Program-made: the position numbers and the translations under genes
Source: Ophiothrix spiculata
Lineage: Eukaryota; Echinodermata; Ophiuroidea; Amphilepidida; Ophiotrichidae
Reading direction: 5' to 3' (one strand)
DNA length: 23,656 nucleotides
Assembly: GCA_000969725.1 (NCBI GenBank)
Contig: JXSR01S029229.1
The notes under the pieces: generated by a model
The model's input: the letters and a program-made list of their open reading frames with translations, nothing else
The model's database searches: none
What the model was told of the DNA's origin: nothing
Shown here: positions 1 through 9,635 of the stretch, in pieces
Position numbering within the stretch: the first letter of the stretch is position 1
Layout: the number at the start of each line of letters is the position of its first letter

Positions 1-29
1 CTGCAACCAACTGGAGCACAATGGTAAGT
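1..29 (+). other. Possible 3' end of an exon with a GTAAGT splice donor
   Basis: The first 23 bases stay open in at least two reading frames and run directly into GTAAGT (24-29), the consensus 5' splice donor of spliceosomal introns. The following sequence is AT-rich and intron-like. If real, this would be the last exon piece of a host gene whose remainder lies to the left, and much of the window could be intron. A hexamer like this arises often by chance and 23 bases cannot identify a protein, so this is only a weak suggestion. Confidence 0.15.
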
Positions 30-130
30 GGTTTATTTGGGTTTAAATCTTATATGGGTTATTTTTTATGATGTGAGACAATGATCTCATGTTTTATTTC
101 TATTATTTGAAGATAATATTGTTTTCTTCA

Positions 131-788
131 ATATCAATAAGTAATAGGCTTTAATTAGCATTCTTGGTTAGAAATGATGAGTGCGGAATTGCAACCAGCA
201 ATAGCAAGCCAAGCGATCAGTGGGTGGATCCATTAAATTTGCATTGCAATTTGGAAATCCCTCTTGGGACTATGAGCACAGTGTTCCTGTTTTCTTTTCA
301 AGATGTACCAGACAATAACGTATCATTACATGAATCAAACATTATTTAGAAACACCCTCAAGATTTTAGAATCGGCGTCTTTCTTTTATTATTTTCTAAG
401 TCAAACCATACATTATTCTTGTTGTTTTTATTGTTTTCATCATTGTATTTTTACTTGTTATTTATAAACAAAACTATGACGGGGTTATTTTTAAAATTCA
501 TCTAAATTGCTTTGGGATTTGATGATAAAGTGAAGTTACAATAATTTGGCGCAGGAAAAGCATGTCACAACAAAATAAATTTTAATTAAAATCGAGATCA
601 GATGTACAAAAACATTAAATAGTTATTTATTCAACCTATACTGATTTCTAACAGATCAACATGTTTCCATTGTCAAAAGTTATAAACACAATATAAGTAT
701 AGCAATATATCTCTTTATCTATCTATCCAGATATGTTATGGTAGGTGGGATTTGGAGGGTGAGAATGGATGTGGAGGTTTGAGTTTGT
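131..788. repeat. Low-copy repeat, copy A (uninterrupted)
   Basis: This stretch recurs as copy B at 2753-2934 plus 4356-4920. Shared landmarks in the same order are ATATCAATAA at the left end, GGTGGATCCATTA, GACTATGAGCACAGTGTTC, TTTTAGAATCGGCGTCTTTC, GATAAAGTGAAGTTACAATA, and a GGAGG-rich right end. A small open frame (164-349) lies in it, but its match in copy B is broken and resembles no family I know, so I treat the unit as non-coding. Copy A has CAGACAATAACG where copy B is interrupted, so it is the empty site for the LINE described below. Confidence 0.85.
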
Positions 789-792
789 AAAA

Positions 793-830
793 GCGCCTAG
801 CTACAGAGTCCAGCTCTGTAGCTACGGCGC
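793..830. repeat. GC-rich hairpin (imperfect palindrome)
   Basis: The left arm GCGCCTAGCTACAGAG (793-808) and the right arm CTCTGTAGCTACGGCGC (814-830) are reverse complements apart from one bulged base, with a loop of 5 bases. It sits just after copy A and is absent from copy B. It is probably a small palindromic insertion or the remnant of a MITE end. No function can be inferred. Confidence 0.75.
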
Positions 831-845
831 GTATGTTCAAGGGTA

Positions 846-1325
846 TTAGGTTGAAAAAAGGAGAAAAAAATATCAAATATCATCCATACATAGTAAGCCT
901 ACTGCGGCAGAATTATAATATCATAAGGGCCTAAACAACAAATTGCAATGGGAAAAAGTGAAAAATATCCAAATATGATCCAATACATAGCAATCCTACA
1001 ATCCAAAAAAAAACAAATAAAATATCGATTTCTCTCGGTTACATAACCAGTACACTTTGTTATAAAATGGTATAGATCATCAATTTCACCTGAATTGCAC
1101 ACTCTACAGACCCTTTCATTTTGAGGTATTCTAAACCATCTACCACGTGTGTAATGCAAATCAAGAGTTCCCAATCTGGCCCTGGTGAAAAGTGTTCTAT
1201 AATAAGGTTTGTCCAATACATGTATGTAATGCTCTATTCAAGTCACGTAGAATATCGAGAGTAAGGACCCGGTATTCAATCAAAGTCTGCTTCTCAATCT
1301 GCCGCTGTTTCTTGTGGTAACAGCT
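846..1325 (-). pseudogene. 3' end of a degenerate non-LTR retrotransposon (LINE), CCHC-type C-terminus
   Basis: On the minus strand, 1216 to 899 encodes about 105 residues. They carry the pattern found at the C-terminus of many LINE polyproteins: an arginine-rich stretch with GRWFRI near residues 25-30, then C37-x2-C40-x9-H50-x4-C55, a CCHC zinc-knuckle-like arrangement after the reverse transcriptase. This domain is thought to help bind RNA or target DNA. The preceding protein continues upstream in another frame (about 1325-1218), so at least one frameshift separates the parts, and no reverse transcriptase is left. Downstream of the stop, a block resembling 960-1000 recurs at 863-902, so the 3' end contains a direct repeat spaced about 97 bases. 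A second fragment of the same family lies inverted at 2498-2600. The LINE clade cannot be decided without a search. Confidence 0.7.
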
Positions 1326-1342
1326 AATGAATTATTACACGA

Positions 1343-1470
1343 CTCCCCCCCCCCCTCCTCCTTCTCCTCCTCCTTCTCCACATCCTCACCTTTTGCTCTT
1401 CCTCCTCCATCTCCTACTTCTCATGTTCTTTCTGCTCCTGTTCCTCTTATTCCTCTTTCTTCTCTGCCCT
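1343..1470. repeat. Polypyrimidine (C/T) low-complexity tract
   Basis: About 128 bases are almost entirely C and T on the plus strand, starting with a run of C and continuing in CTCCT and CTTCT units. The proline/leucine-rich open frame across it (1327-1530) is a by-product of composition and is not taken as a gene. Long polypurine/polypyrimidine tracts can form triplex (H-DNA) structures, but that is general knowledge and not visible here. Confidence 0.9.
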
Positions 1471-1578
1471 GATGGATTGATATACGATGTCAATTCTGAT
1501 TCAATTCGATCACACCAAGAAATATCATGATTTAACATGTTTAATATCACGGTAAAGATGATATATAATAACTACTGC

Positions 1579-1619
1579 GTCAAGTATTTTGCCAGTCAAT
1601 GAGTGGCAATTTACTTGAC
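1579..1619. repeat. Short hairpin, 16-base arms
   Basis: GTCAAGTATTTTGCCA (1579-1594) and TGGCAATTTACTTGAC (1604-1619) are reverse complements with two mismatches around a 9-base spacer. It is isolated, with no U-run or gene beside it to suggest a terminator. Confidence 0.6.
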
Positions 1620-2497
1620 TTTTATTATTGTAAATATTTTCTTTCTGCTGATGTGCCATTTGACTCAAAAGACATAATTTTAATCATGGATTTGTAAATG
1701 ATGTTTATTGTGTATAATTGCACAATGTGTTGACTATATAGAGAAAACAATGTGTATTCCATCCTTGCATGTTGTATTTATTTTTTGTTGATTCTTCAAA
1801 CAAAATTCATTTGTATATATTCAATACAAAACGATTGGAATATAAATCTATGGCGGTCTTTTCTTTGACTGACTAAATATTATGAATATTTCGCATATTT
1901 TTTAGACATCCTTCAGATTATCAAACTATCTAAATATAAAACGTTATTTATATAAATTAGGATGTCAAGAAATATTCGCACATTTTTATGCAAATGTTGC
2001 TATTTTGCGACAACATCGTGTTGCAATTGATGTTGTTTTGGAATTACTGCTATTGGCTTGGCGCCCAATTTTGTTTTAATAGCGATATGTATGATTATTC
2101 TCTTCATCATTATGCACCAAAAATAACATTGCTTACATACCCATACTTAAAGATCAACTGTCAAATTTTCTTAAAGACCTTCATTTGGTCTCTAATGTCC
2201 TACTTTTACAAACTATTATTACGTACGTTATCTTACTGAAATTTTGCGTTTTTTTAATAAAAGTATACATTTCCAGAAAGGAATTTTCACATGGAACGTG
2301 ATGGAGATGTTCAATTGTTTTGAGAAAATCTCAAAAAACCCATTTTTTGGCCATTTGGTCTTCCAAACAAGCTAAAAATAACAATTTTAAAAACAAAATC
2401 TGTTTACAAGTCTCGCCGATAACTGTACCTCAAGCCAATCCAAAGGCATTCAATAAACTTGGTTAATGTCGGGTGATAATCAGTTATTTAATATTTT
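1620..2497. other. AT-rich stretch without recognised features
   Basis: No coding region, RNA gene or clear repeat is supported. An imperfect inverted pair GAATATTT…GACATCC / GGATGTC…AAATATTC lies at about 1883-1978. The open frame at 1988-2239 resembles nothing known and has a composition expected by chance. Confidence 0.5.
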
Positions 2498-2600
2498 CAT
2501 TAGCTCGTCACCACGAGCAACAGAGGTACAATGAGTATAAGACTTTGATTGAAAACCCTTACTTACTTACTCTCGATATTCTAGGTGACATGAGTTTACT
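2498..2600 (+). pseudogene. LINE fragment, same family as 846-1325 but inverted
   Basis: Read on the plus strand, this piece aligns with the reverse complement of about 1325-1220. Shared blocks in the same order are CATTAGCT, CCACAAGA/CCACGAGC, ACTTTGATTGAA and ACTCTCGATATTCTA. In the frame used by both, the two translate to similar peptides with the shared residues TLIE and LTLDIL, which fits an old coding sequence just before the CCHC region. About 100 bases survive, with no start, stop or domain of their own. The matching orientation flip shows two independent insertions or an inversion. Confidence 0.65.
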
Positions 2601-2676
2601 GATTTAACGATCAATCACCAATCAATCGGCAAACTTTCAACCAATTTAAATGCTGTAATATTTGGCGATACGACTG

Positions 2677-2697
2677 TATTATTATTATTATTATTAT
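2677..2697. repeat. (ATT)n microsatellite
   Basis: About seven uninterrupted ATT triplets lie just to the left of copy B. Confidence 0.9.
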
Positions 2698-2752
2698 GTA
2701 TGATTATATATGTCGGACAGTCGGATATATGTGATACGTGAGGTACGTGTGA

Positions 2753-2934
2753 ATATCAATAAATAATAGCTGAATTAGCATTAGTTTGTAAATGCTGACT
2801 GCTAAATTGTCACGAGCAACACCAAGCCAAACGATCAATGGGTGGATCCATTATATTTGCGTTGCAATTTGGAAATTCCTATTGGGACTATGAGCACAGT
2901 GTTCTTGTTTTATTGTCAAGATGTATCAGACAAT
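2753..2934. repeat. Low-copy repeat, copy B, left part
   Basis: This matches 131-315 of copy A, including GGTGGATCCATTA and GACTATGAGCACAGTGTTC. The match stops at CAGACAAT (about 2927-2934), where the LINE begins, and resumes at 4356. Confidence 0.85.
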
Positions 2935-4355
2935 CATCAAATCAAATCAAATGACTTTATTCACAATATCATACAAAATATTAAAAAAACAATAAAACAT
3001 ATAGAACATGACAATGATATTGTGGGAATGGTCAAAAAGCCAAAAAGGCCCGAAGGGACCATCCACTAAAAACAAGGTTTCAAATACACAAAAAACTAAT
3101 TACAAAAAAGAATACAATACAAAAAACCCGGGCAAAAACCAAACAAAGCATATGAAGGTGAGGGGTGCACCAAAGTCAACAAAAATTGTAGCTGGCAATT
3201 AAGTTTGATTTATAAGTATTTCTAAAGTTTTTGACTGATTTACATCGTTTTATATTTATATCAAGAGTATTCCATAAAATTGGTCCGGTTGTGCGAATTG
3301 CACGATCTGAAAACTTTTTCTTTGTTTTGTTGATACTATAATCAGAAGCGTTTCTTGTTTGATACTTATGAACTTGGTTATTTGTAATGAAATAGTCCGA
3401 AAATATATTTGGGAGGCGCTTTGTTTGATGTTTGTACATAAAAAATATCTAGTTCCAGTTTAAAGGTACCACATATATTTAAAACATTGTGTTTTTTTCA
3501 ACAATGGTCCTGTGTGGGCTCTGTAATGCTCAGTTGAAATTGTTCTGATAGCCCATTTTTGTAACTTAATAATTTTATCTAAGTAAGTTTTACATGTATT
3601 ACCCCAAATGAGAATACCGTAATTAATGTAAGGCAATATTAGAGTACAATATAAAGAATGTAAAATGTACTCTGGTATGTAATGTTTAGTTTAGTAAGCA
3701 TACCTATATTTCTTGAGATGGTCTTGGATATTGCGTCAATATGTTTTTTCCAAGTCAAATTTTTGTCAATTATAACTCCAAAGAATTTAGTATGAGCTAC
3801 TCTTTGTAACGAAACATCGTTCAGAATAACATTAATTTGTTTTTTAGCTTCGTTTAGAGGTCGGTTTTGTTTGTCAGAAGTTTCTTCTGTTGGATCTGAA
3901 TTTGAATCAGCGTACTTATTAGTTTGATGTGTAGTTCCTAAAACCATGTAATTTGTTTTGTTGGCATTTATAGACAATTTGTTTGCTCTAAACCAATTAT
4001 TTATCTCGTTTAATTCTTCATTTATTTTACTCATTTTTGAGGCGATATCTGGATCTGAATACAACAAAGTAGTATCATCTGCAAATAATATTATGTCAAA
4101 AAGTGAAGTACTAGCTACTATATCGTTCACATAAAGTATAAATAATAATGGTCCCAAGATGGATCCCTGTGGGACACCACATTTTATACATTTGAATTCC
4201 GAGTCATAAGATTGATAACGGACAAATTGTTTTCTGTTTTCAAGATAACTCTTAAACCATTATAATACGATACCCCTAAATCAATAATGCTCAAGTTTAT
4301 GTAATAATATACCGTGATCATTGGTATCGAAGGCCTTTGATAGGTCAAGGAAAAT
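2935..4355 (-). mobile_element. 5'-truncated CR1/Jockey-like non-LTR retrotransposon inserted in copy B
   Basis: The element lies on the minus strand and interrupts copy B exactly. Copy A reads CAGACAATAACG across the site. Copy B has CAGACAAT, then about 1.42 kb, then AATAACG. Its 3' end (plus-strand left edge, 2935-2953) is a short ATTTG-type repeat, with an AATAAA signal at 2956-2961 on the minus strand. Repeat-tailed 3' ends rather than poly(A) are known in CR1/L2-type LINEs. The 5' end is cut within the reverse transcriptase at the FLDLSKAFD motif, the usual outcome of incomplete target-primed reverse transcription. Any target duplication is short (AAT at most) or obscured, so the right boundary is uncertain by several bases. 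Confidence 0.9.
3176..4355 (-). pseudogene. Broken reverse transcriptase of the LINE, C-terminal two thirds
   Basis: Read on the minus strand from 4355, the protein shows the reverse transcriptase motifs in order: FLDLSKAFD near 4345-4320, GVPQGSILGPLLFILYVND near 4175-4120, FADD (the catalytic aspartate pair, about 4085-4070), and LSINANKT with MVLG near 3975-3940. A C-terminal part follows with GPILWN at about 3286-3269. In-frame stops occur near 4295 and 4265, and frame changes lie near 3670 and in the A-run near 3490, so it cannot make protein. The endonuclease and N-terminal RT are missing through 5' truncation. Motif order and spacing match CR1/Jockey-group LINEs, where this enzyme copies the element RNA at a nicked target. 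The exact clade is not resolved. Identification as a LINE RT is firm. Confidence 0.92.
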
Positions 4356-4920
4356 AATAACGTATCATTACCATAATAACATGAATCAAACATTATTTAG
4401 AAAGCCTGAAGCTTTTAGAATCGGCGTCTTTCTTTGATAGTATTTTTTAAGTCAAACCACACATATTATTGTTGTATTAATTGTTTTCATCATTATTTGT
4501 TTATCTTTTTATTTACCTAGACAAAACCAAGACATGTTTATTTGTGTGATTTATCTTAAATGCTTTTGGAATAGATGATAAAGTGAAGTTACAATAATTC
4601 ACAACATAACACACTTTATTAAAAATCGAGATAAAATGTACAAACAATCTAAATAGTTATTTATTCAACCTATGTAATGCTATAAAAATTTATTGCAGAT
4701 CAACATTTTTTAATTTTTTAAAGTAATAAAGACAATATTAGTAGTAGTAGTAATGAAATAAAAATCAGAATGGCATTTTAGACGTGAAGTCAAAGCGTCT
4801 CAAACTCGTTACTGTCTTGCCTCCCTGTCACCAAAGATCCCGTTGTTAAAAGCGATGTTCTCCCGTCATACAACAGATGTGGGTTGGTGAAGGGGTGAAA
4901 ATGTTTGGAGGGGTTTAATT
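4356..4920. repeat. Low-copy repeat, copy B, right part
   Basis: This continues the match to copy A (about 316-788): AACGTATCATTAC, ATGAATCAAACATTATTTAGAA, TTTTAGAATCGGCGTCTTTC, GATAAAGTGAAGTTACAATA and a GGAGG-rich end. It differs by a 9-base insertion near 4371, a short TAG triplet run (about 4736-4752), and about 100 extra bases at 4755-4865 that copy A lacks. Confidence 0.85.
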
Positions 4921-7088
4921 GCTTGGAGCTACTTATACGATGCAAAACATGGTTTTTCTGTTACTTTTATCAGACGCTAGTTGTTACTCACAGAATCACT
5001 TGTTTTCAATAAACTTATTTTTTAAAGTTTGATGTCTTCTTCGTATACCTCATTACTGAAACAAGTATATTTTTTGTCTTTAATTCTTTTTTACATATTC
5101 ACAGTAAAGTAATATAGTGTTTACAATAAATACAACAAATAAGAGTTTTATGGGATATCTAAATCTATATTATTTTACAAATATTTTTGAATTGAATCGG
5201 AAGCTGACACTTTGCAAGGTGTTTAAGAAAGGGATGAACAAATCTGCAAAAATTACAATTTTCTTAAAAAAATAATTTTATGTGTACTTTGTACTATAGC
5301 TGAAATTGATAAAATACTGACTTTACTGGAGGTTCGGTATTTGCACTGATGAAGAATCTAAATTAAAAATAGCTCATATACAGGAAAATCCCCTAACAAT
5401 ATTTGCGTGTAATTTTCTTAGGTTTAACCAAAGATCTTTGGTTTAACCTGGTCCCAGTTTAATCGGATTGTCGATAAGTATGTAAAAATTCAACTTTAAG
5501 AAGTTTGTCTCATTTCAATCGGTAGAGTACAACAAAGGTTATGTGTTATCAAATATTTGGGTGGATTTTTGTTTGGTCCAATTTCATTATTATGGTCTTA
5601 AACAGAGGTGTTTCTGTTTCACAAAAAATCTTGCGTTTTTATTGGCACACACTGTATGTGTGACATTTCGTGCAGTTTTACTGGCAAGTTGTTTCACGCG
5701 ATAAGCCTTCAAAATTGACTGGTGATTTTCTCTAAAAATATCAATTCAGTGTAAAATATATATTTATGCCGATACGTTTTTAGTAAAAAAAATGTCTTGA
5801 AGTCCTGTGAAAATCTTGCGTTAAAATATGCTAAAACAAAATTGTAAGGGATGATTTTGTTTACAGTTCTGACAATGAAAATCAACTTGATATTTCTATC
5901 ATTCTATCATTGCGCATGCGTAACCAATTATTTTAAATGTGAAAGTATATGTTTTTAAATAGCCATTAAATACACATTCAGCTAAAAAAAATCATATGCA
6001 TTGTATTGGAAAAACTCCAAATTGTCATACTCCCGTCCCCAATTTGCATTTGCTTTCAACGTTTTCAGATAATAAGGGTTCAAAGTCAGACTTTTCAGCA
6101 GGTCACGTTTAAAAAACAAAATCTCGCGAACATTTTTTTTTCTCGTTTGGCTAGACTTGGATTTTAGAATTCACATAATGAGGTCGTTAACAGGGTCGCT
6201 ACGGCTTGACTGTTGGTTAATTTGTTTATTAATTATACATGTTATATAGCAAATTAAGTTGTTCAAATTCTTTGTGTCCTAATTTGTAACATTGTAAACT
6301 ATCGAAAAATGTCAGTGCGTCGGGCTCATCGATCATGTCGATTGTTTCGCAAATGCGTCAGAAAAGCAACGCACTTTACTATCTCTATAATCATAGGCCT
6401 ATAGATTGTTTCACATCACGGAAGACAAGTGCCCAAACAAAGAATATATTCGAATATCAGGGATAATCTAAATCATAAGGGGAACTTATAGAACAAGCCA
6501 CCAAAAAGTATAAAGCAAACAAAACCTTAGAAAAAAGTGCAAATCGCCGTAAGCTTGAACTTGAAGTACAGTCTGGCGCCAGATGGCGGTGATGTTGCCC
6601 GGTCGCCACGGCTCAGCTGTATACCAACAACAGCTTCAATCACCGTTACCGTTTTAATAGCACTTTAGCTGCTTGGGAGATGAAACTCTATTTTTGCTTC
6701 TCCCATGGTTTTTGGATCAGGGAGGGGTCACGGATCAGGGAAGGGTAAGCTTATCGTCAGCACAGGGGCTCATGATGACAAGGGGGTGAAACTCTTCATT
6801 ATCTTGTATTTACACTGGAGGCTATTTCTTTTGTTATAATTAGTTGATGTCTGTAGGGGTTTGTTTTGGTATGCTTTTAAGGAAACATTTTATTTCTCAG
6901 TTAGCAAGTACGATGGTGAGTCTTTATTTGTGGGCGAAATTGGTGGTATGCGTAATGCAATGAAGATGTCGTCAGTATTTAACTTTCTCAGAGCAATTGG
7001 CCTGACGTAAAAGAAAACGGATTGTGCGGTTTTTCTAGTTTTGAAAATTGTCTCAGATTTAGAGCAGTTCCAAGGGAGGGTAATTAGC
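4921..7088. other. Long AT-rich stretch, no gene recognised
   Basis: No coding region, RNA gene or transposon end is supported over about 2.2 kb. Small local features are the palindrome at 5420-5449, a short GGGAGA/TCTCCC hairpin around 6676-6704, and a near-tandem GGATCAGGGAGGGGTCAC-type 18-mer (about 6714-6748). The open frame at 6890-7117 on the minus strand resembles nothing I know. Confidence 0.5.
5420..5449. repeat. Palindrome centred on AAAGATCTTT
   Basis: AACCAAAGATCTTTGGTT is a perfect 18-base palindrome. It is flanked by AGGTTT and TAACCT-type ends, so the 30-base block is nearly self-complementary and also contains a direct repeat of GGTTTAACC. It is isolated and of unknown function. 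Confidence 0.7.
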
Positions 7089-7230
7089 GCAAAAGGGGTT
7101 ATGGGGACGTGACGCAAATTCGAGTAGAAAAATCAGACTCTCTGGTATTTCAATTGGTCCTTTTTCTTCACAAAATGTGTTTTCTGATGGGTCTTCTTTT
7201 ATTTTTTTTTCCAAACTTTGAGCCAAAGTT
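7089..7230 (+). mobile_element. Fragment of the CCCGGGGG-type MITE (left subterminal region)
   Basis: This piece matches the region just inside the left end of the complete element at 16408-16796. Shared blocks are GGTTATGGGGACGTG, CGCAAATTCG, CTCTCTGGTATTTCAAT and GGTCCTTTTTCTTC. It lacks the poly-G terminus and the right half, so it is a truncated, immobile copy. Confidence 0.8.
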
Positions 7231-7350
7231 AATCACTCTCAGACACAATTTTGCCTGTAGAATTAATTGGACTCAAGTTGTACATATGAAACTTAACAAT
7301 TGCTTTATATTATATATAATAATCCTTCATTCAAAATGGAAAAGTATATG

Positions 7351-7375
7351 TTAATTAATTAATTTAATTAATTTT
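7351..7375. repeat. (TTAA)n-like AT-rich block
   Basis: Repeated TTAATTAATT units give a self-complementary AT-only segment. It is worth noting only because several elements here use TTAA as target. Confidence 0.7.
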
Positions 7376-7918
7376 GTCACCAGATCGGAATACCTACTTT
7401 TAATGCTCATTTAGGACTTAAATATTCATCTTGCAATGGGAAAAAGAACTTTGGTTAAGAAATTATATGAGGGATTTTCTTTTGAACTTTTGATATTCAT
7501 TTAACAGTTTGAAATATAAAAATCATATATTAAAGTGCAAAAATTGTGAATAATGTTACTTGTCCACAAATGACCACGACAAAACTTAAGGTGGCTTAGC
7601 ACAGATAGAATTCCTCTATTTATTTTTCTAATTTTTTGATATATGGTGTTTTCATATGGGCTGATCACATTTCTTAAATAAAAAAAATGGGGCTCACCGA
7701 CTTAGTTTTTGAGAAAATTGCATTTAAAAAACATCATGTTTTACCATTTTTTACCATTGACATTTATGGTAAAATCAAAGAAATTACGATAAAAACACTT
7801 ATAATTAAAAATTCGGCTCTATTTTTTCTCTATTTTCACATGTACGCTTTGGTTTCTGCGCCGTCAAGAGTAACGCGCATGGTGTTATGCCTGAATTAAG
7901 CCCTCCGAGCCCAAGCCC

Positions 7919-8436
7919 TCCAGCCTGAACCTTCAAAGCAAAAAAAAATAAAAAAATAAAAAATAACGAGAACCCCATTGAAAATCGTTTGGCGATGGTT
8001 CCTTTGTTGGCGTGTTCGTATACGCGACTGTTGTTTGAAATAAAACACAAATGTATTCCAAAAATTTGCATACCTCTCGAATAGCTTCTCAGAACCATCA
8101 TCTTGTCTCTCGCTTGTGACCGGTTTTCTGGTTTTTACGTAATTTATGGTACGGAATTTGCACATCAATAAGTCAAAATGAACAACTAAACAACCAAGAT
8201 AATTATGACACAACTAAATAAACAGAATTTTTATCTTTTTTCATATTCATGACAAAACAGGCGTTATCTAACCAGCCTCGCCTAGACTCGAGTATCTTCG
8301 CAATAACAACAAATTTGAAATCGTCACACCACCACGCGCGCGCCATTTTACCGCTACACGGGAAACACATGTGACCCGCACTGCGTCAGTTGCAGTTGAG
8401 CGATGTTAAGCAACGCACACGCAGATACAAGTGCAT
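7919..8436. repeat. Internal direct repeat, unit 1, of the TTAA element
   Basis: This shares with unit 2 the blocks CGAGAACCCCATTGAAA, ATGGTTCCTTTG, ATCAATAAGTCAAAA, CAACTAAACAACCAAGA, GAGTATCTTCGCAATAACAA and CGATGTTAAGCAACGCACAC, in the same order. It is about 80 bases longer than unit 2 because of extra sequence around 8020-8140. Confidence 0.9.
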
Positions 8437-8526
8437 CGGGCCATGACCCCGTCTTTTGCTGAGCCCACGTTCTGAACGCCTCGGTCAGTGGTCTAGAGGT
8501 ATACAGTATATACTCAATGTCTTTGC

Positions 8527-8964
8527 TCCAGCATGAACCTTCGAAGCAAAAAAAGTTACCGAGAACCCCATTGAAATCCAACGAAAAAACGTTTGGCAAT
8601 GGTTCCTTTGCTGGTGTGTTTTCAGTAAAGGACGATTGTGAGCCAAAGATTTGCTGTTTTTTAGTGAATTTAAAAGCACGACATTTGCAAATCAATAAGT
8701 CAAAAAGAACAACTAAACAACCAAGACAATTATAACACAACTAAAATAACCAGAATTCTTACCTTTTTTCATATTCAAGACAAAACAGGCGTCATCTTAC
8801 CAGCCTTGCCTAGACTTGAGTATCTTCGCAATAACAACAAACTAAAAATCGTCACACCATCACGTACGCGCAATTTTACCACTGTACGGGCCGCGCGTGT
8901 GACACGCACCGCGTCAGTTGCAACTGTGCGATGTTAAGCAACGCACACTCAGATAAAGGTGCAT
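8527..8964. repeat. Internal direct repeat, unit 2, of the TTAA element
   Basis: This is the second copy of the unit at 7919-8436. About 90 bases of unrelated spacer (8437-8526) separate the two. Divergence between them is clear, so the duplication is not recent. Confidence 0.9.
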
Positions 8965-9233
8965 ATGGCGTGAATATAAAAATGACGCACGTGTAAGATC
9001 GCATTTTATTAAAGCGTAAGATACAATACGTCAAAAAGTACGCTAAAGGCCCGGGATAAATACTTTGAAATTTTGTCAAACAACGCTGATATCAGCTCAC
9101 TCGTCTCCGATACCGTTTCTGTGCTAAGCCACCTTAAACACCTGAACGAAATGCTCATTGTTTCAATGTTACATCTTCATACTATTAAAATTATAAACTT
9201 TTATAAATGTTGGCATAATGAGATTTCTGCAAG

Positions 9234-9492
9234 TACAGGGTGTCCCACAAAAAACGCAAACGAACTTTGAACTTTTATTTTGAGAGAACAGAGCCCAATG
9301 GTGAGCAAACGGTACAATAAAATTATAGAGTAGACCATTGGCTTTTACAGGATTTTTGATTTTTTCAATTTGGATCTCTGAATCAAAAGTTATTGCACAT
9401 TTTGTAAAGACCAGAAAAATTTTGGTGGTCCGATTTGTTAATCTGTAAAGCTTTACCTCTGGTGACGTCATTGGGCACACGTTAAATGGAAA
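9234..9492. mobile_element. Single end of a 'CAGGGTGTCCC' element
   Basis: TA followed by CAGGGTGTCCCACAAAA (from 9236) is the type of terminus seen in Tc1/mariner-like elements and resembles the CCAGGTGTCCCAAAA end at 11378. No matching inverted end was found downstream, so the element is truncated or its other end is lost. The 3' limit given is approximate. Confidence 0.45.
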
Positions 9493-9635
9493 TTGCTAAA
9501 AACATCACATGATAAGGAGAAGCATCCCTTGAACCCATTTTATGACATAAGGAATCAATTTAATGATGATCTGCTGATATTAAGCAGAGTGTTGCGCCTG
9601 GTTTAGTCAACCTGTTGCGTCCCCTTGACGGGCCA

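Larger units (their letters stand above)
7586..9137. mobile_element. TTAA-flanked non-autonomous DNA transposon, 1.54 kb
   Basis: A perfect 16-base terminal inverted repeat, GGTGGCTTAGCACAGA (7590-7605) and its complement (9118-9133), is flanked on both sides by TTAA (7586-7589, 9134-9137). TTAA duplications are characteristic of the piggyBac and Kolobok superfamilies. A G-rich start fits Kolobok better than the CCC start of piggyBac, but this is inference. No transposase motif is present. Most of the interior is a direct duplication (7919-8436 and 8527-8964). Minus-strand open frames at 7896-8213 and 8354-8740 start with similar peptides only because they lie in the duplicated units. No empty site exists in the window for this one. 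Confidence 0.75.

Noticed and set aside
1327..1530. Open frame rich in proline and leucine.
   Set aside because: It is produced by the polypyrimidine tract; such composition stays open by chance and no domain is visible.
8395..8425. GATGTTAAGCAACGC resembling part of 5S rRNA (a 5S-derived SINE or gene).
   Set aside because: Only a short piece matches; the rest of a 5S gene and its internal promoter boxes were not found, and the block belongs to the duplicated unit of the TTAA element.
7805..8740. Overlapping minus-strand open frames that begin with similar peptides.
   Set aside because: The similarity comes from the DNA duplication inside the TTAA element. The frames diverge, overlap in different phases and show no transposase or other motif.
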